DNA from: JAHJQZ01 sp963667595
Lineage (GTDB): Bacteria; Pseudomonadota; Alphaproteobacteria; Rhizobiales; Devosiaceae
Direction: 5' to 3'
Assembly (NCBI GenBank): GCA_963667595.2
Contig: CAXXWD010000002.1
Location: 162,513-226,512, forward strand
DNA: 64,000 nucleotides
The notes below the pieces were generated by a model. That model searched no databases. It saw only the letters and a program-made list of their open reading frames with translations, and was not told the origin of the DNA. This document shows positions 8,680 to 17,069 of the stretch, one piece after another (positions within the stretch are counted from its first letter, which is position 1; each line of letters opens with the position of its first letter). Position numbers and translations under genes: made by a program.

Positions 8680-11600
8680 ATGACCGACACGACCACTCAA
8701 GCGACGGAAAAAGACTATTCCGCCACGCTTTTCCTGCCCCAGACCGATTTTCCCATGCGCGCGGGCCTGCCCAAGCGCGAACCCGACTGGCTTAAGCGCT
8801 GGCAGGACATGGACCTTTATTCCCGTCTGCGCGAACAGGCCAGAGACAGGGAAAAGTTCACCCTTCACGATGGCCCGCCCTATGCCAATGGCAACATCCA
8901 TATCGGGCACTCGCTCAACAAGATCCTGAAGGACCTCGTTACGCGCAGTAAGCAGATGCTCGGCTACAACTCGGCCTATGTGCCGGGCTGGGACTGCCAC
9001 GGTCTGCCGATCGAATGGAAGATCGAGGAACAGTATCGCGCCAAGGGCAAGAACAAGGACGAGGTGCCGATCAACGAGTTCCGCAAGGAATGCCGCACCT
9101 TCGCCGAGCACTGGGTCGATGTGCAGCGCGCGGAATTCAAGCGGCTCGGCGTCATCGGCGACTGGGACAATCCCTATCTGACGATGAGCTACGACGCCGA
9201 GGCGGTGATCGCCGGTGAACTGATGAAGTTCGCCATTTCCGGCCAGCTCTATCGCGGCTCAAAGCCCGTCATGTGGTCGGTGGTCGAGCGTACGGCTCTG
9301 GCCGAAGCCGAGATCGAATATCACGATTACGAGTCCGAAACGATCTGGGTGAAATTCCCGGTACAGTCCGGCACGCATACCGACGCCTTCGTCGTCATCT
9401 GGACGACGACCCCGTGGACCATCCCCGGCAACCGCGCCATCTGCTATTCGTCGCGCATCGCCTACGGGCTTTACGAGGTCACAACGGCCGAGAATGATTT
9501 CGGACCGCAGCCCGGCGAAAAGCTGATCTTCGCTGATGTGCTAGCTGAAGAGAGTGCCAAAAAGGCCAAGGTCACCTTTACCCGGCTTGGCGACGTCACG
9601 ACCGAGGAACTGAGTGCAATCCTGTGCGATCACCCGCTCAAGGGTCTGGGTGGCGGCTATCAGTTTGCCGTGCCGCTTCTGGATGGCGATCACGTCACCG
9701 ACGATACCGGCACCGGGTTTGTGCATACCGCGCCAGGGCACGGCGCTGACGACTACAATATCTGGACGGCCAGGACCCGCGAGATCGCCGCCAAGGGTGT
9801 CGATACGACGATCCCCTTCACCGTCGACGATGCCGGCTATCTGACCAAGGATGCGCCGGGCTTCGGGCCGGACGCGGAAGGCGGGCCGGCCCGCGTCATC
9901 GACGACAAGGGCAACAAGGGCGACGCCAACAAGCGGGTGATCGCGGCGCTGATCGATGCCGACAGGCTGTTCACGCGCGGACGATTGAAGCATCAATATC
10001 CGCATTCCTGGCGCTCTAAGAAGCCGATCATTTTCCGCAACACCCCGCAATGGTTCGTCCATATGGACAAGGATCTCAAGGGCGTGATCTTCGATTCCGC
10101 CGGCGCCATGAAGACGACGCCGCGCGATGGCGAGGATACGCTCAGGACCCGTGCGCTTGCGGCCATCGACAAGACGCGTTTCGTGCCGCCGCAGGGCCAG
10201 AACCGGCTGCACTCGATGATCGCCGACCGGCCCGACTGGGTGCTCAGCCGCCAGCGCGCCTGGGGCGTGCCGATCGCCGTGTTCCGCAATCCGGAAACCG
10301 GGCGCATCATCCCCGGTCCGGACTTCGAACGCTCGGACGAACTGCGCCAGCGCATCATGACCGCCTTCGAGACCGAGGGCGCCGACGCCTGGTTCGCCGA
10401 CGGGGCCAAGGAACGCTTCCTTGCCGGTCTTGTCGACGATTTCGACGCCTGGGAGCAGGTTCGTGACATCCTCGACGTCTGGTTCGACAGCGGATCGACC
10501 CATGTCTTCGTGCTTGGCAACAAGCAGAAATGGCCGCATTTGAGATTTCCGGCCTCGCTGTATCTGGAAGGCTCGGACCAGCATCGCGGCTGGTTCCATT
10601 CCTCGCTCTTGGAAAGCTGCGGCACCAAGGGCGTCGCGCCTTATGACAGCGTTCTGACCCATGGCATGACCATGGACAAGGACGGCATGAAGATGTCGAA
10701 ATCGCTGGGCAACACCATCGCCCCGCAGGACATCATCAAGCAGTACGGCGCCGACATCCTTCGGTTGTGGACCGCAACGATCGATTACTCCGAGGACCAT
10801 CGCATCGGCGAGGAAATCCTCAAGACCGTGGTCGAAAACTACCGCAAACTGAGGAACACCATCCGCTGGATGCTTGGCAATCTGGCGCATTTCAAGCCCG
10901 AGGAGGCGGTCGATCCCGCTGCCATGCCGGAGTTGGAGCGCCTGATGCTGTCGCGTCTGGTCAGCCTCGATAAAATCGTGCGCGAATCCTACGACAATTA
11001 CGACTACAAGCACGTGGTTTCGACGCTGTCGAACTTCATGAATATCGAACTGTCGGCCTTCTATTTCGACATCCGCAAGGACGCGCTTTATTGCGATCCG
11101 ATTTCGAGCGTGAAGCGCCGCGCCGCGCTGACGGTTCTCGACAAGCTGTTCAACCATCTGGTCGTCTGGCTCGCCCCCGTGCTCGCCTTCACCACCGAGG
11201 AAGCCTGGCTCGAACGCCATGCGGAACAGGGGGCTTCGGTCCATCTCGAACTCTTCCCCGATGTGCCGTCCGCCTGGGAGGACGCCAGGCTCGAGGCCAA
11301 ATGGGCCTTGATCCGCAAGGTCCGGCGTGTTGTGACCGGTGCCCTCGAAATCGAGCGCAAGAACAAAACCATTGGGTCCTCGCTGGAAGCCGCGCCCGTG
11401 GTTCACATCGCCGATGCCGATCTCATCGTGGCCTTGCACGGTCAGGATTTCGCCGAAATCTGCATTACTTCGGGCATCAGGATCGTGCAGGGCGAAGGTC
11501 CGGCCGAAGCCTTCCGTCTTGATGACGTGCCCGGCGTGTCGGTTGTTTTCGCCCGGGCCGAGGGGAAGCGCTGCGCCCGCTCGTGGAAAGTTTTAAAGGA

Positions 11601-11682
11601 TGTCGGTTCGGATCCGGACTATCCCGATATCAGCCCCCGCGACGCGCAGGCCATGCGCGAACGCGCGGCGGCGGGGCTGTAG
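8680..11682 (+). CDS. ileS: isoleucine--tRNA ligase
   Basis: Class I aminoacyl-tRNA synthetase that charges tRNA-Ile. The Rossmann signature HIGH lies in GNIHIGHSLNK (about residue 73) and KMSKS in MKMSKSLGN (about residue 669). The CP1 editing domain contains WTTTPWTIPGNRA and GTGFVHTAPGHG. The anticodon-binding helical domain follows. The C-terminus has a single-Cys remnant (KRCARSWKVL) ending in YPDISPRDA. The 1000-residue length is normal. No T-box leader was seen, as expected in this phylum. lspA follows after a palindromic repeat region. Confidence 0.98.
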   Translation: MTDTTTQATEKDYSATLFLPQTDFPMRAGLPKREPDWLKRWQDMDLYSRLREQARDREKFTLHDGPPYANGNIHIGHSLNKILKDLVTRSKQMLGYNSAYVPGWDCHGLPIEWKIEEQYRAKGKNKDEVPINEFRKECRTFAEHWVDVQRAEFKRLGVIGDWDNPYLTMSYDAEAVIAGELMKFAISGQLYRGSKPVMWSVVERTALAEAEIEYHDYESETIWVKFPVQSGTHTDAFVVIWTTTPWTIPGNRAICYSSRIAYGLYEVTTAENDFGPQPGEKLIFADVLAEESAKKAKVTFTRLGDVTTEELSAILCDHPLKGLGGGYQFAVPLLDGDHVTDDTGTGFVHTAPGHGADDYNIWTARTREIAAKGVDTTIPFTVDDAGYLTKDAPGFGPDAEGGPARVIDDKGNKGDANKRVIAALIDADRLFTRGRLKHQYPHSWRSKKPIIFRNTPQWFVHMDKDLKGVIFDSAGAMKTTPRDGEDTLRTRALAAIDKTRFVPPQGQNRLHSMIADRPDWVLSRQRAWGVPIAVFRNPETGRIIPGPDFERSDELRQRIMTAFETEGADAWFADGAKERFLAGLVDDFDAWEQVRDILDVWFDSGSTHVFVLGNKQKWPHLRFPASLYLEGSDQHRGWFHSSLLESCGTKGVAPYDSVLTHGMTMDKDGMKMSKSLGNTIAPQDIIKQYGADILRLWTATIDYSEDHRIGEEILKTVVENYRKLRNTIRWMLGNLAHFKPEEAVDPAAMPELERLMLSRLVSLDKIVRESYDNYDYKHVVSTLSNFMNIELSAFYFDIRKDALYCDPISSVKRRAALTVLDKLFNHLVVWLAPVLAFTTEEAWLERHAEQGASVHLELFPDVPSAWEDARLEAKWALIRKVRRVVTGALEIERKNKTIGSSLEAAPVVHIADADLIVALHGQDFAEICITSGIRIVQGEGPAEAFRLDDVPGVSVVFARAEGKRCARSWKVLKDVGSDPDYPDISPRDAQAMRERAAAGL

Positions 11683-11705
11683 GGCGTTCATTGGGAAAAC
11701 GCCGG

Positions 11706-11762
11706 TTTTCCCCTCCCCTTGATGGGGAGGGTGGCCCGGCAAAGCCGGATCGGGCGGGGTGG
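11706..11762. repeat. palindromic repeat (CCCTCCCC...GGGGAGGG family) downstream of ileS
   Basis: CCCCTCCCCTTGATGGGGAGGG forms a hairpin and is followed by a GGCCCGGCAAAGCCGGATCGGG-like second palindrome. It resembles the G/C-rich extragenic palindromes common in alphaproteobacteria. A related element begins at 11880. Confidence 0.65.
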
Positions 11763-11857
11763 CGCCACAGGCGCGAAACCCTGCCCGGATCCTCAAGCCG
11801 ACCCCGCGGGCGCGGTGCCCCGGTTCTTGGACGGGGGCTTTACATGAAGGAAGCCGT

Positions 11858-12454
11858 GTGACGACATCCGGGACATCGGGCACTCCCCCTGCTCCAACCC
11901 CCACCCCCGGCCCCTTCCCACAAGGGGGAGGGGAGCGTCGGCCAATTCTGCTGGGTCCCGCCCTCAAGGGCAGCCTTGTTGCCGGTCTTGTCGCCTTCCT
12001 TCTCGATCGTGGTCACAAGCTCATCCAGCTCGAGATGATGGGCTGGCGCGACATGTGCCCGCCACCGGACACGACGGTTTTTTGCCCGCATCAGGCCATC
12101 ACGCCGTTTTTCGATTACGTGCTCGTGTGGAATCCCGGCATTTCCTACGGACTTTTACGGGACGTGCCCATCCCGGCTCTTTTCGTCTTGATGCTTTTTG
12201 CCACCGGTGTTTTGGCATGGTGGTGGATAAAGGCGGACACGGTTCTGACCCGCTACGGGCTCGCCATCGCGATCGGCGGTGCCGTTTCGCACCTGATCGA
12301 CCGGCTGGTTTACGGCGCGGTGCCGGATTTTTTCCTGTTTTTCTGGCAGAACCTGTCGTTCTACGTGTTCAACCTTTCCGACACCGCCATCACGCTCGGC
12401 GTGATTTTGTTGCTCTTGGACATGGTTTTGCCCCAAAGAAAGGTCCCTGCTTGA
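11858..12454 (+). CDS. lspA: lipoprotein signal peptidase (signal peptidase II)
   Basis: Cleaves signal peptides of prolipoproteins in the inner membrane. Four hydrophobic segments are present. The two catalytic Asp regions are LIDRLVYGAVPDFF and FNLSDTAITLG; GAVSHLIDR replaces the commoner GNLIDR. WNPGISYGLL is typical of the family. The N-terminus is uncertain. The only nearby in-frame start codons are GTG 11858, preceded by AAGGAAG, and GTG 11759. Either choice makes the palindromic repeat at 11880-11936 part of the coding frame, adding a Pro/Gly-rich leader. ileS lies upstream in the same direction. Confidence 0.92.
   Translation: MTTSGTSGTPPAPTPTPGPFPQGGGERRPILLGPALKGSLVAGLVAFLLDRGHKLIQLEMMGWRDMCPPPDTTVFCPHQAITPFFDYVLVWNPGISYGLLRDVPIPALFVLMLFATGVLAWWWIKADTVLTRYGLAIAIGGAVSHLIDRLVYGAVPDFFLFFWQNLSFYVFNLSDTAITLGVILLLLDMVLPQRKVPA
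11880..11942. repeat. palindromic repeat overlapping the 5' end of lspA
   Basis: ACTCCCCCTGCTCC plus CCCTTCCCACAAGGGGGAGGGG make a hairpin of the CCCCCTnnnAAGGGGG type. It is related to the element at 11706 and sits between the best ribosome site and the conserved part of LspA. Confidence 0.65.
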
Positions 12455-12547
12455 CCGGGTTACGGCCAGTGTCTGGTTTGATCTGCGGAAATGGTGCTAT
12501 AAGCGCCTTCGCCGAGGCAGGACGATAATAGTTCAGGGGCGTTGTGG

Positions 12548-13162
12548 ATGTCAGGGCAGAGCGGTGCAAGGTATATCGGGGTCGCGGGCGCAGCATTGTT
12601 GCTGGCGGTCACGCTTTCAGCCTGCACCACCATCGAGGGCACCAACGCCGTCGGCGATATCAAGACGTTTGAACGCGAGGTCGGACGCGAGACCCTCAAG
12701 GGTCTTGGCATGATTCCGCGCGAAACCAAGGCGCCGATCGAAACGCCGCGCGGACTTCTGGCGCTGCCCAAGGATGGTGTCGAAGTGCCGCCGCCCAGCG
12801 CCGAAACCAGCCTGGCCGAGCTGCCCGTAGACAGTGACAAAGCCAAGATCGATACCACCGGGTTGAGCGCCGAGCAGCTTAAAAAGATCCGCAAGATCGT
12901 CGTCTTCGACGGAATCGCCGATTCCGGTCGCAGGCTGACCGATGCCGAGATCGCCCAGCTGGTCAGGCACGTCGAATCCGGACGGCTGCGTCTCGCGCTC
13001 AATGCCGACACCCCGCTCTGGGTTCCCGACCAGAAATACTTCACCATCAGCGTCGGCGGTCAGGATGCGGTCTGTCTTGCGGCCAATGGCGACCTGGTGC
13101 CACTGGACGATCCGGCCTGCCCGCCCGATATCCGCGCCAAAATCGCCCAGCAGCAGAGTTAA
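12548..13162 (+). CDS. hypothetical lipoprotein
   Basis: A 204-residue protein with a lipoprotein signal peptide: a hydrophobic stretch to a lipobox LSAC with Cys26. The mature part is acidic and hydrophilic, with a helix-rich centre (LSAEQLKKIRKIVVFDG) and a C-terminal segment with two further Cys (DAVCLAANGDL and DDPACPPD). No known domain is recognised. The start ATG 12548 is preferred; TTG 12542 lies six bases upstream. It is followed 10 bp later by the RluB-type gene. Envelope location is supported by the lipobox only. Confidence 0.75.
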   Translation: MSGQSGARYIGVAGAALLLAVTLSACTTIEGTNAVGDIKTFEREVGRETLKGLGMIPRETKAPIETPRGLLALPKDGVEVPPPSAETSLAELPVDSDKAKIDTTGLSAEQLKKIRKIVVFDGIADSGRRLTDAEIAQLVRHVESGRLRLALNADTPLWVPDQKYFTISVGGQDAVCLAANGDLVPLDDPACPPDIRAKIAQQQS

Positions 13163-13172
13163 GAGACTTTTC

Positions 13173-14576
13173 ATGGCCGATGCCTCCTCAACGCCGGCGC
13201 CGCATTCGGGCGAACGGCTCGCCAAGGTGATTGCCCGCGCGGGTTTGTGCTCCCGCCGCGACGCGGAAAAATGGATCGCCGACGGCCGCGTCAACGTCGA
13301 TGGCAAGCGCGTCACCTCTCCCGTCATCAACGTGACCGGCGCCGAGGTGATTCTGGTCGATGGAGAACCGCTCGCCGCCCGTCACGGCACGCGGCTCTGG
13401 CTTTATCACAAGCCGGCCGGGCTGGTCGTGACCGAGAAGGATCCCGAAGGCCGGCCGACCATTTTCCCGGCCCTTGCCGAAAAGGGCCTGCCGCGCGTCA
13501 TCACGGTCGGGCGGCTCGACATCAACACCGAAGGACTGTTGCTCCTGACCAATGATGGCGGGCTCAAGCGCGTGCTCGAACTGCCTTCGACCGGCTGGCT
13601 CAGAAAATACCGCGTGCGCGCCTTCGGCTCCATCGATCAGGCGCGGCTCGATACGCTCAAGGCGGGCATGACGGTCGATGGCGTAACCTACGGGCCGATC
13701 GAGGCGGTGCTCGAACGCGTGCAGGGCGGCAATGTCTGGCTGCTCGTGTCGCTGCGCGAAGGCAAGAACCGCGAAGTCAAGAACGTGCTCGGCGCGCTCG
13801 GGCTGGTGGTCAACCGGCTGATCCGGGTGTCCTATGGTCCGTTCCAGCTCGGCGACATGCCGGTTGGCGCAGTGTCGCTGGTCAAGGCCAAGGTGTTGCG
13901 CGACCAGCTTGGCGACCGGCTGGCTGCCGAGGCCGCCGTTGATTTCGACAGCGCCTTTCCAGACGATCTGGTGGCCAAGACGCCGCAAAAGCCAACGCGC
14001 AATCCGCGCGATCCCAATGCGCGACTGCGTGGCCGCCCGGAGCGCCCGGTGAAATCGGCGCCCGCACCCAAGCCGAAAACCGGCGAGCCACGTTTCGCCA
14101 AACAACGCGCCGAAGGCAAGGCGCCGCCCAAATCCGACCGTGAGCCGCGCCGTTTCGACGAGCCGAAACCGGCAATGCGGCGTGTGCTGTTCGACGATGG
14201 GCGCGAACTTCTCGAAGAGGCGCCACGCGTCCGCCGCGACAGGGACGATCGCCCGTCCGGGGATGGCGAGAGGCCTTTTTCCAAGCGCGGTGACCGTCCC
14301 GATCGCGCGCCCGCCGATCGCAAGGGTCCGCCGCGGTCCGGCGACCGGTCGCAGGGCCGTCCGGACGGCCGACCGCAATCGCGTGGCGAAGGGAGATCGT
14401 CTTTTCGAAAGGACGACAAGCCGTCGTTTCGCGGTGGCGACAAACCGCAGTCCCGCAGTGGTGGGCGTCCCGGCGGACGCTCCGGCGACAGGCCCGGCGG
14501 CAAGCCGTTCGGCAAACCCTCCGGTCCGCGCCGCGGCGGTGGCAAGCCCTCAACCCCGCGCGGCAGGGAGCGCTAG
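13173..14576 (+). CDS. RsuA/RluB-family pseudouridine synthase with long basic tail
   Basis: Isomerises a uridine in rRNA, probably 23S. An S4 RNA-binding domain occupies about residues 12-60 (GERLAKVIARAGLCSRRDAE) and the catalytic domain about 70-250, with the catalytic Asp in GRLDINTEGLLLLTND and KNREVKNVL near its end. Residues ~265-467 form a low-complexity, Arg/Asp/Gly/Pro-rich tail with repeated DRP/GGR/FRGG units, probably disordered and RNA-binding. The 467-residue length is nearly double the catalytic unit, as in some alphaproteobacterial homologues. The start ATG 13173 is 10 bp after the lipoprotein gene. Its stop abuts the ATG of rsmD, implying translational coupling. Confidence 0.92.
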   Translation: MADASSTPAPHSGERLAKVIARAGLCSRRDAEKWIADGRVNVDGKRVTSPVINVTGAEVILVDGEPLAARHGTRLWLYHKPAGLVVTEKDPEGRPTIFPALAEKGLPRVITVGRLDINTEGLLLLTNDGGLKRVLELPSTGWLRKYRVRAFGSIDQARLDTLKAGMTVDGVTYGPIEAVLERVQGGNVWLLVSLREGKNREVKNVLGALGLVVNRLIRVSYGPFQLGDMPVGAVSLVKAKVLRDQLGDRLAAEAAVDFDSAFPDDLVAKTPQKPTRNPRDPNARLRGRPERPVKSAPAPKPKTGEPRFAKQRAEGKAPPKSDREPRRFDEPKPAMRRVLFDDGRELLEEAPRVRRDRDDRPSGDGERPFSKRGDRPDRAPADRKGPPRSGDRSQGRPDGRPQSRGEGRSSFRKDDKPSFRGGDKPQSRSGGRPGGRSGDRPGGKPFGKPSGPRRGGGKPSTPRGRER

Positions 14577-15149
14577 ATGCGCATTGTTGCCGGACGGTTT
14601 CGCGGCAGATCGCTGATCTCGCCGCCGGACGAAACGATCCGGCCGACATCGGACCGCGTACGAGAATCCGTTTTCGACATGCTGGCGAGCCGGCTTGGCC
14701 CCGATCTCGGCGGCGCCCGCGTGCTCGACCTTTTCGCCGGCACCGGTGCACTGGGCCTCGAAGCGCTGTCGCGCGGGGCGAGTTTCGCCATGTTCGTCGA
14801 CAGCGGCATCGCCGCACGCGCCCTCATCCGTGATCACATCGAAGCGTTCGGCATCGGCGGCACGGCCAAGCTTTTGAAACGCGACGCGACATCGCTCGGT
14901 CCCATCGAGCGGTTCAAGCCCTTCGACCTCGTTTTCCTCGATCCGCCCTATGCCAAGGGTCTGGGAGAAAAAGCGCTCGTTTCCGCCAGTGAAGGCGGCT
15001 GGATCGTTCCCGGCGCGACGATCGTTTTCGAGGAGAAAAAGGGCGTGGTGCCTGTTTTGCCGGAGGGTTTCACGGAAACGGATTTGCGCGATTACGGCGA
15101 CACAAGCATCCGGTTTCTCACCTATCGCACCGAAGCCGATCAGGCGTAG
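14577..15149 (+). CDS. rsmD: 16S rRNA (guanine(966)-N(2))-methyltransferase
   Basis: SAM-dependent methylation of G966 in 16S rRNA. Begins MRIVAGRFRGRSL, has the SAM-binding LDLFAGTGALGLEALSRGA and the amino-methyltransferase motif FLDPPY (family D/NPPY). The 190-residue length is normal. The ATG directly follows the stop of the pseudouridine synthase gene, so two rRNA modifiers are co-translated. The 3' end overlaps the convergent Lrp-type gene by 10 bp. Confidence 0.96.
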   Translation: MRIVAGRFRGRSLISPPDETIRPTSDRVRESVFDMLASRLGPDLGGARVLDLFAGTGALGLEALSRGASFAMFVDSGIAARALIRDHIEAFGIGGTAKLLKRDATSLGPIERFKPFDLVFLDPPYAKGLGEKALVSASEGGWIVPGATIVFEEKKGVVPVLPEGFTETDLRDYGDTSIRFLTYRTEADQA

Positions 15150-15619
15150 CCCGAGGGCAGCGCCGTTTCCTGCTTGACGGTTTCCATCGAAATATAGGCG
15201 GACAGGTCAAACAGCTCGATCCGGGCGAGGAGCTGTTTGTAGATCACGTCATAGTGCTCGACATTGGGCAGAACCAGCTTGAGGATATAGTCGAAATTGC
15301 CGGTCAGCCGATGGACTTCGACAATCTCGGGGATGCTCGCCACCGCCGCGTGGAATTCGGTCAGCCAGGCCTGATTGTGCTGCGCGGTGCGCACGATGAC
15401 GAAAACCGTGGTCGGAAGGCCCATGCGCGCCCGATCCAACAGCGCCACCGACCCGGTGATATAGCCCTCTGCCTCCAGCCGGGCGATGCGGCGCGAGCAG
15501 GCCGAGGGCGACAGCGCCAGTTTTTCGGCCAGCTCCACCACCGGTGTCTTGGCGTCCTTTTGCAGCAAGCTCAGCAATTTGCGATCGCGATCATCCAACA
15601 TAAGCAGATCTTGCACCAT
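15140..15619 (-). CDS. Lrp/AsnC-family transcriptional regulator
   Basis: A 159-residue regulator with an N-terminal winged HTH (LSPSACSRRIARLEAEG, about residues 34-50) and a C-terminal RAM/ActR ligand-binding domain. Such proteins sense amino acids and often control an adjacent divergent gene. The neighbour is an Asp/Glu racemase starting at 15764, and a perfect 11-bp inverted repeat lies between them, so amino-acid-responsive control of the racemase is a reasonable inference. The start may be ATG 15619 or, six codons later, ATG 15601 (MLDDRDRKLL, the commoner N-terminus). Confidence 0.9.
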   Translation of the reverse strand: MVQDLLMLDDRDRKLLSLLQKDAKTPVVELAEKLALSPSACSRRIARLEAEGYITGSVALLDRARMGLPTTVFVIVRTAQHNQAWLTEFHAAVASIPEIVEVHRLTGNFDYILKLVLPNVEHYDVIYKQLLARIELFDLSAYISMETVKQETALPSGYA

Positions 15620-15672
15620 CTTTTCTAGATACGCAATTCTTGTGCATAAAAGAACGATATTGCGCTGAAGCT

Positions 15673-15698
15673 GCGCGTCACTTATGCAAGTGACGCGC
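15673..15698. promoter_or_regulatory. candidate operator between Lrp-type regulator and racemase
   Basis: A perfect inverted repeat GCGCGTCACTT - ATGC - AAGTGACGCGC, 54-91 bp upstream of the two divergent starts. A TTGTGCATAA copy near 15640 resembles its centre in inverted form. No U-tract follows, so an operator fits better than a terminator. Binding by the neighbouring Lrp-type protein is inferred. Confidence 0.6.
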
Positions 15699-15763
15699 AA
15701 GAATGCGTGCCATTTGCATGGGTGCGCGTGCATTCTCTCCTCATCAAACGGGGAGTGACCGGA

Positions 15764-16480
15764 ATGAAGACAATCGGCCTGATCGGCGGCATGAACTGGG
15801 AATCGACGGCGACCTATTACAGCCTCATCAACGAGGCGATCCGCGACAGGTTCGGCGGGTTGCACTCCGCCAAGATCGCACTTTATTCGGTCGATTTCGA
15901 CGAGGTCGTCCAGTTGCAGACTGCCGGTCGCTGGGACGCGGCGGCCGATCTGCTCGGCACGGCCGGTGCGGGTCTGGCCAAGGCGGGCGCCGAGTGCGTG
16001 CTCATCTGCACCAACACCATGCACCTGGTTGCCGATCCGGTTGCCGAAAAAAGCGGCGTGCCGTTGATCAACATCATCGACGAGACGGCCAAGGCGCTGA
16101 ACGTGGCCGGGGTCAACAAGCCTTTGCTGCTCGCCACCCGCTACACCATGGAACACGGATTTTACGCCGATCGTCTGGCCCGGTTCGGTCTCACCGCCAC
16201 AACGCCCGACGCCGAGGGACGCCAGCTCATGCACGATGTGATCTTCGATGAACTGTGCCAGGGTGTCACCAAGGACAGCTCGCGCCATGAGGTGATGAAG
16301 CTGATCGACAAAGCCATCGCCGACGGCGCCGATGGCGTCATTCTCGGTTGCACCGAGATCCCGCTTCTGATCGACGCCGATGCCCTTCCGATCCCCGGTT
16401 TCGATTCCACCCGCATTCATGCCGCCGCGGCGGTGAAATTCGCGCTGGAAGAGGATGGACAGGCGGCGAACGCAGCCTGA
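15764..16480 (+). CDS. aspartate/glutamate racemase family protein
   Basis: A 238-residue cofactor-independent amino-acid racemase. It begins with KTIGLIGGMNWEST and keeps both catalytic Cys, in LICTNTMHLV and ILGCTEIPLL. It resembles YgeA/RacX-type aspartate or broad-spectrum racemases; the substrate is not resolved. A GGGAG site precedes ATG 15764; upstream in-frame codons to 15707 cross the operator region and were excluded. The divergent Lrp-type regulator suggests amino-acid-responsive expression, perhaps for D-amino acid use or production. Confidence 0.9.
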   Translation: MKTIGLIGGMNWESTATYYSLINEAIRDRFGGLHSAKIALYSVDFDEVVQLQTAGRWDAAADLLGTAGAGLAKAGAECVLICTNTMHLVADPVAEKSGVPLINIIDETAKALNVAGVNKPLLLATRYTMEHGFYADRLARFGLTATTPDAEGRQLMHDVIFDELCQGVTKDSSRHEVMKLIDKAIADGADGVILGCTEIPLLIDADALPIPGFDSTRIHAAAAVKFALEEDGQAANAA

Positions 16481-16619
16481 CAAGATATTGTGCCGCCCCC
16501 CAAAACGGCGGCGCCTTATCGGCTTTCTCGTTGTTTTTCGCGACGTTTTGAGGGCCACCGGAGGTGGACAGACAGCACGCGAGATGAAATAAGCCGGTTT
16601 TCCTTCAAGCAGTAATTCG

Positions 16620-17069
16620 ATGACGCGCCCGGACCTGATCATTCGCAGCTTTGAAGATGCCGACACCGCCGCTCTGTCAGACATCTGGTGGCGTGCGTCG
16701 CTGGCGGTGCATTCGTTTCTCGGCGAGGACCTGCTGCGCGCGCAAAAGAAACTGATCGAAGAGATCTATCTGCCCAAGGCTGAAACCTCGGTCGCGCTTC
16801 TGGGGCAAACGCCGGTCGGATTCATCGGCCTGCTCGACAGTTTTATCGGTGGGCTGTTCGTCGATCCGGATTATGGACGGCGCGGCATCGGCCGGGCCCT
16901 TGTCGAACACGCTCTTGAGCGCCGCGCGGAGCTGACGCTGGAAGTCTATGCCGCCAACGAAAAGGCCTGTGCGTTTTATCAAAAGATCGGCGGCGTGGAG
17001 ATCGGGCGCAGGCCAAAAGACGATAACGAATTGCCCTTCGAACTGATCCGCATGCGCATCGCCCGCTGA
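16620..17069 (+). CDS. GNAT-family N-acetyltransferase
   Basis: A 149-residue acetyl-CoA-dependent transferase. The acetyl-CoA loop is seen as VDPDYGRRGIGRALVEHAL (about residues 81-99), followed by LEVYAANEKACAFYQKIGG, the typical final strand-helix. It most resembles small PhnO/YafP-like acetyltransferases; the substrate is unknown. Its TGA is directly adjacent to the reversed TGA of mutL, leaving no intergenic base. Confidence 0.85.
   Translation: MTRPDLIIRSFEDADTAALSDIWWRASLAVHSFLGEDLLRAQKKLIEEIYLPKAETSVALLGQTPVGFIGLLDSFIGGLFVDPDYGRRGIGRALVEHALERRAELTLEVYAANEKACAFYQKIGGVEIGRRPKDDNELPFELIRMRIAR

Noticed and set aside
9541..11439. 632-codon open frame antisense to ileS
   Set aside because: GC-rich codon bias creates long mirror frames; no ribosome site, and the sense frame is a complete, motif-bearing ileS.
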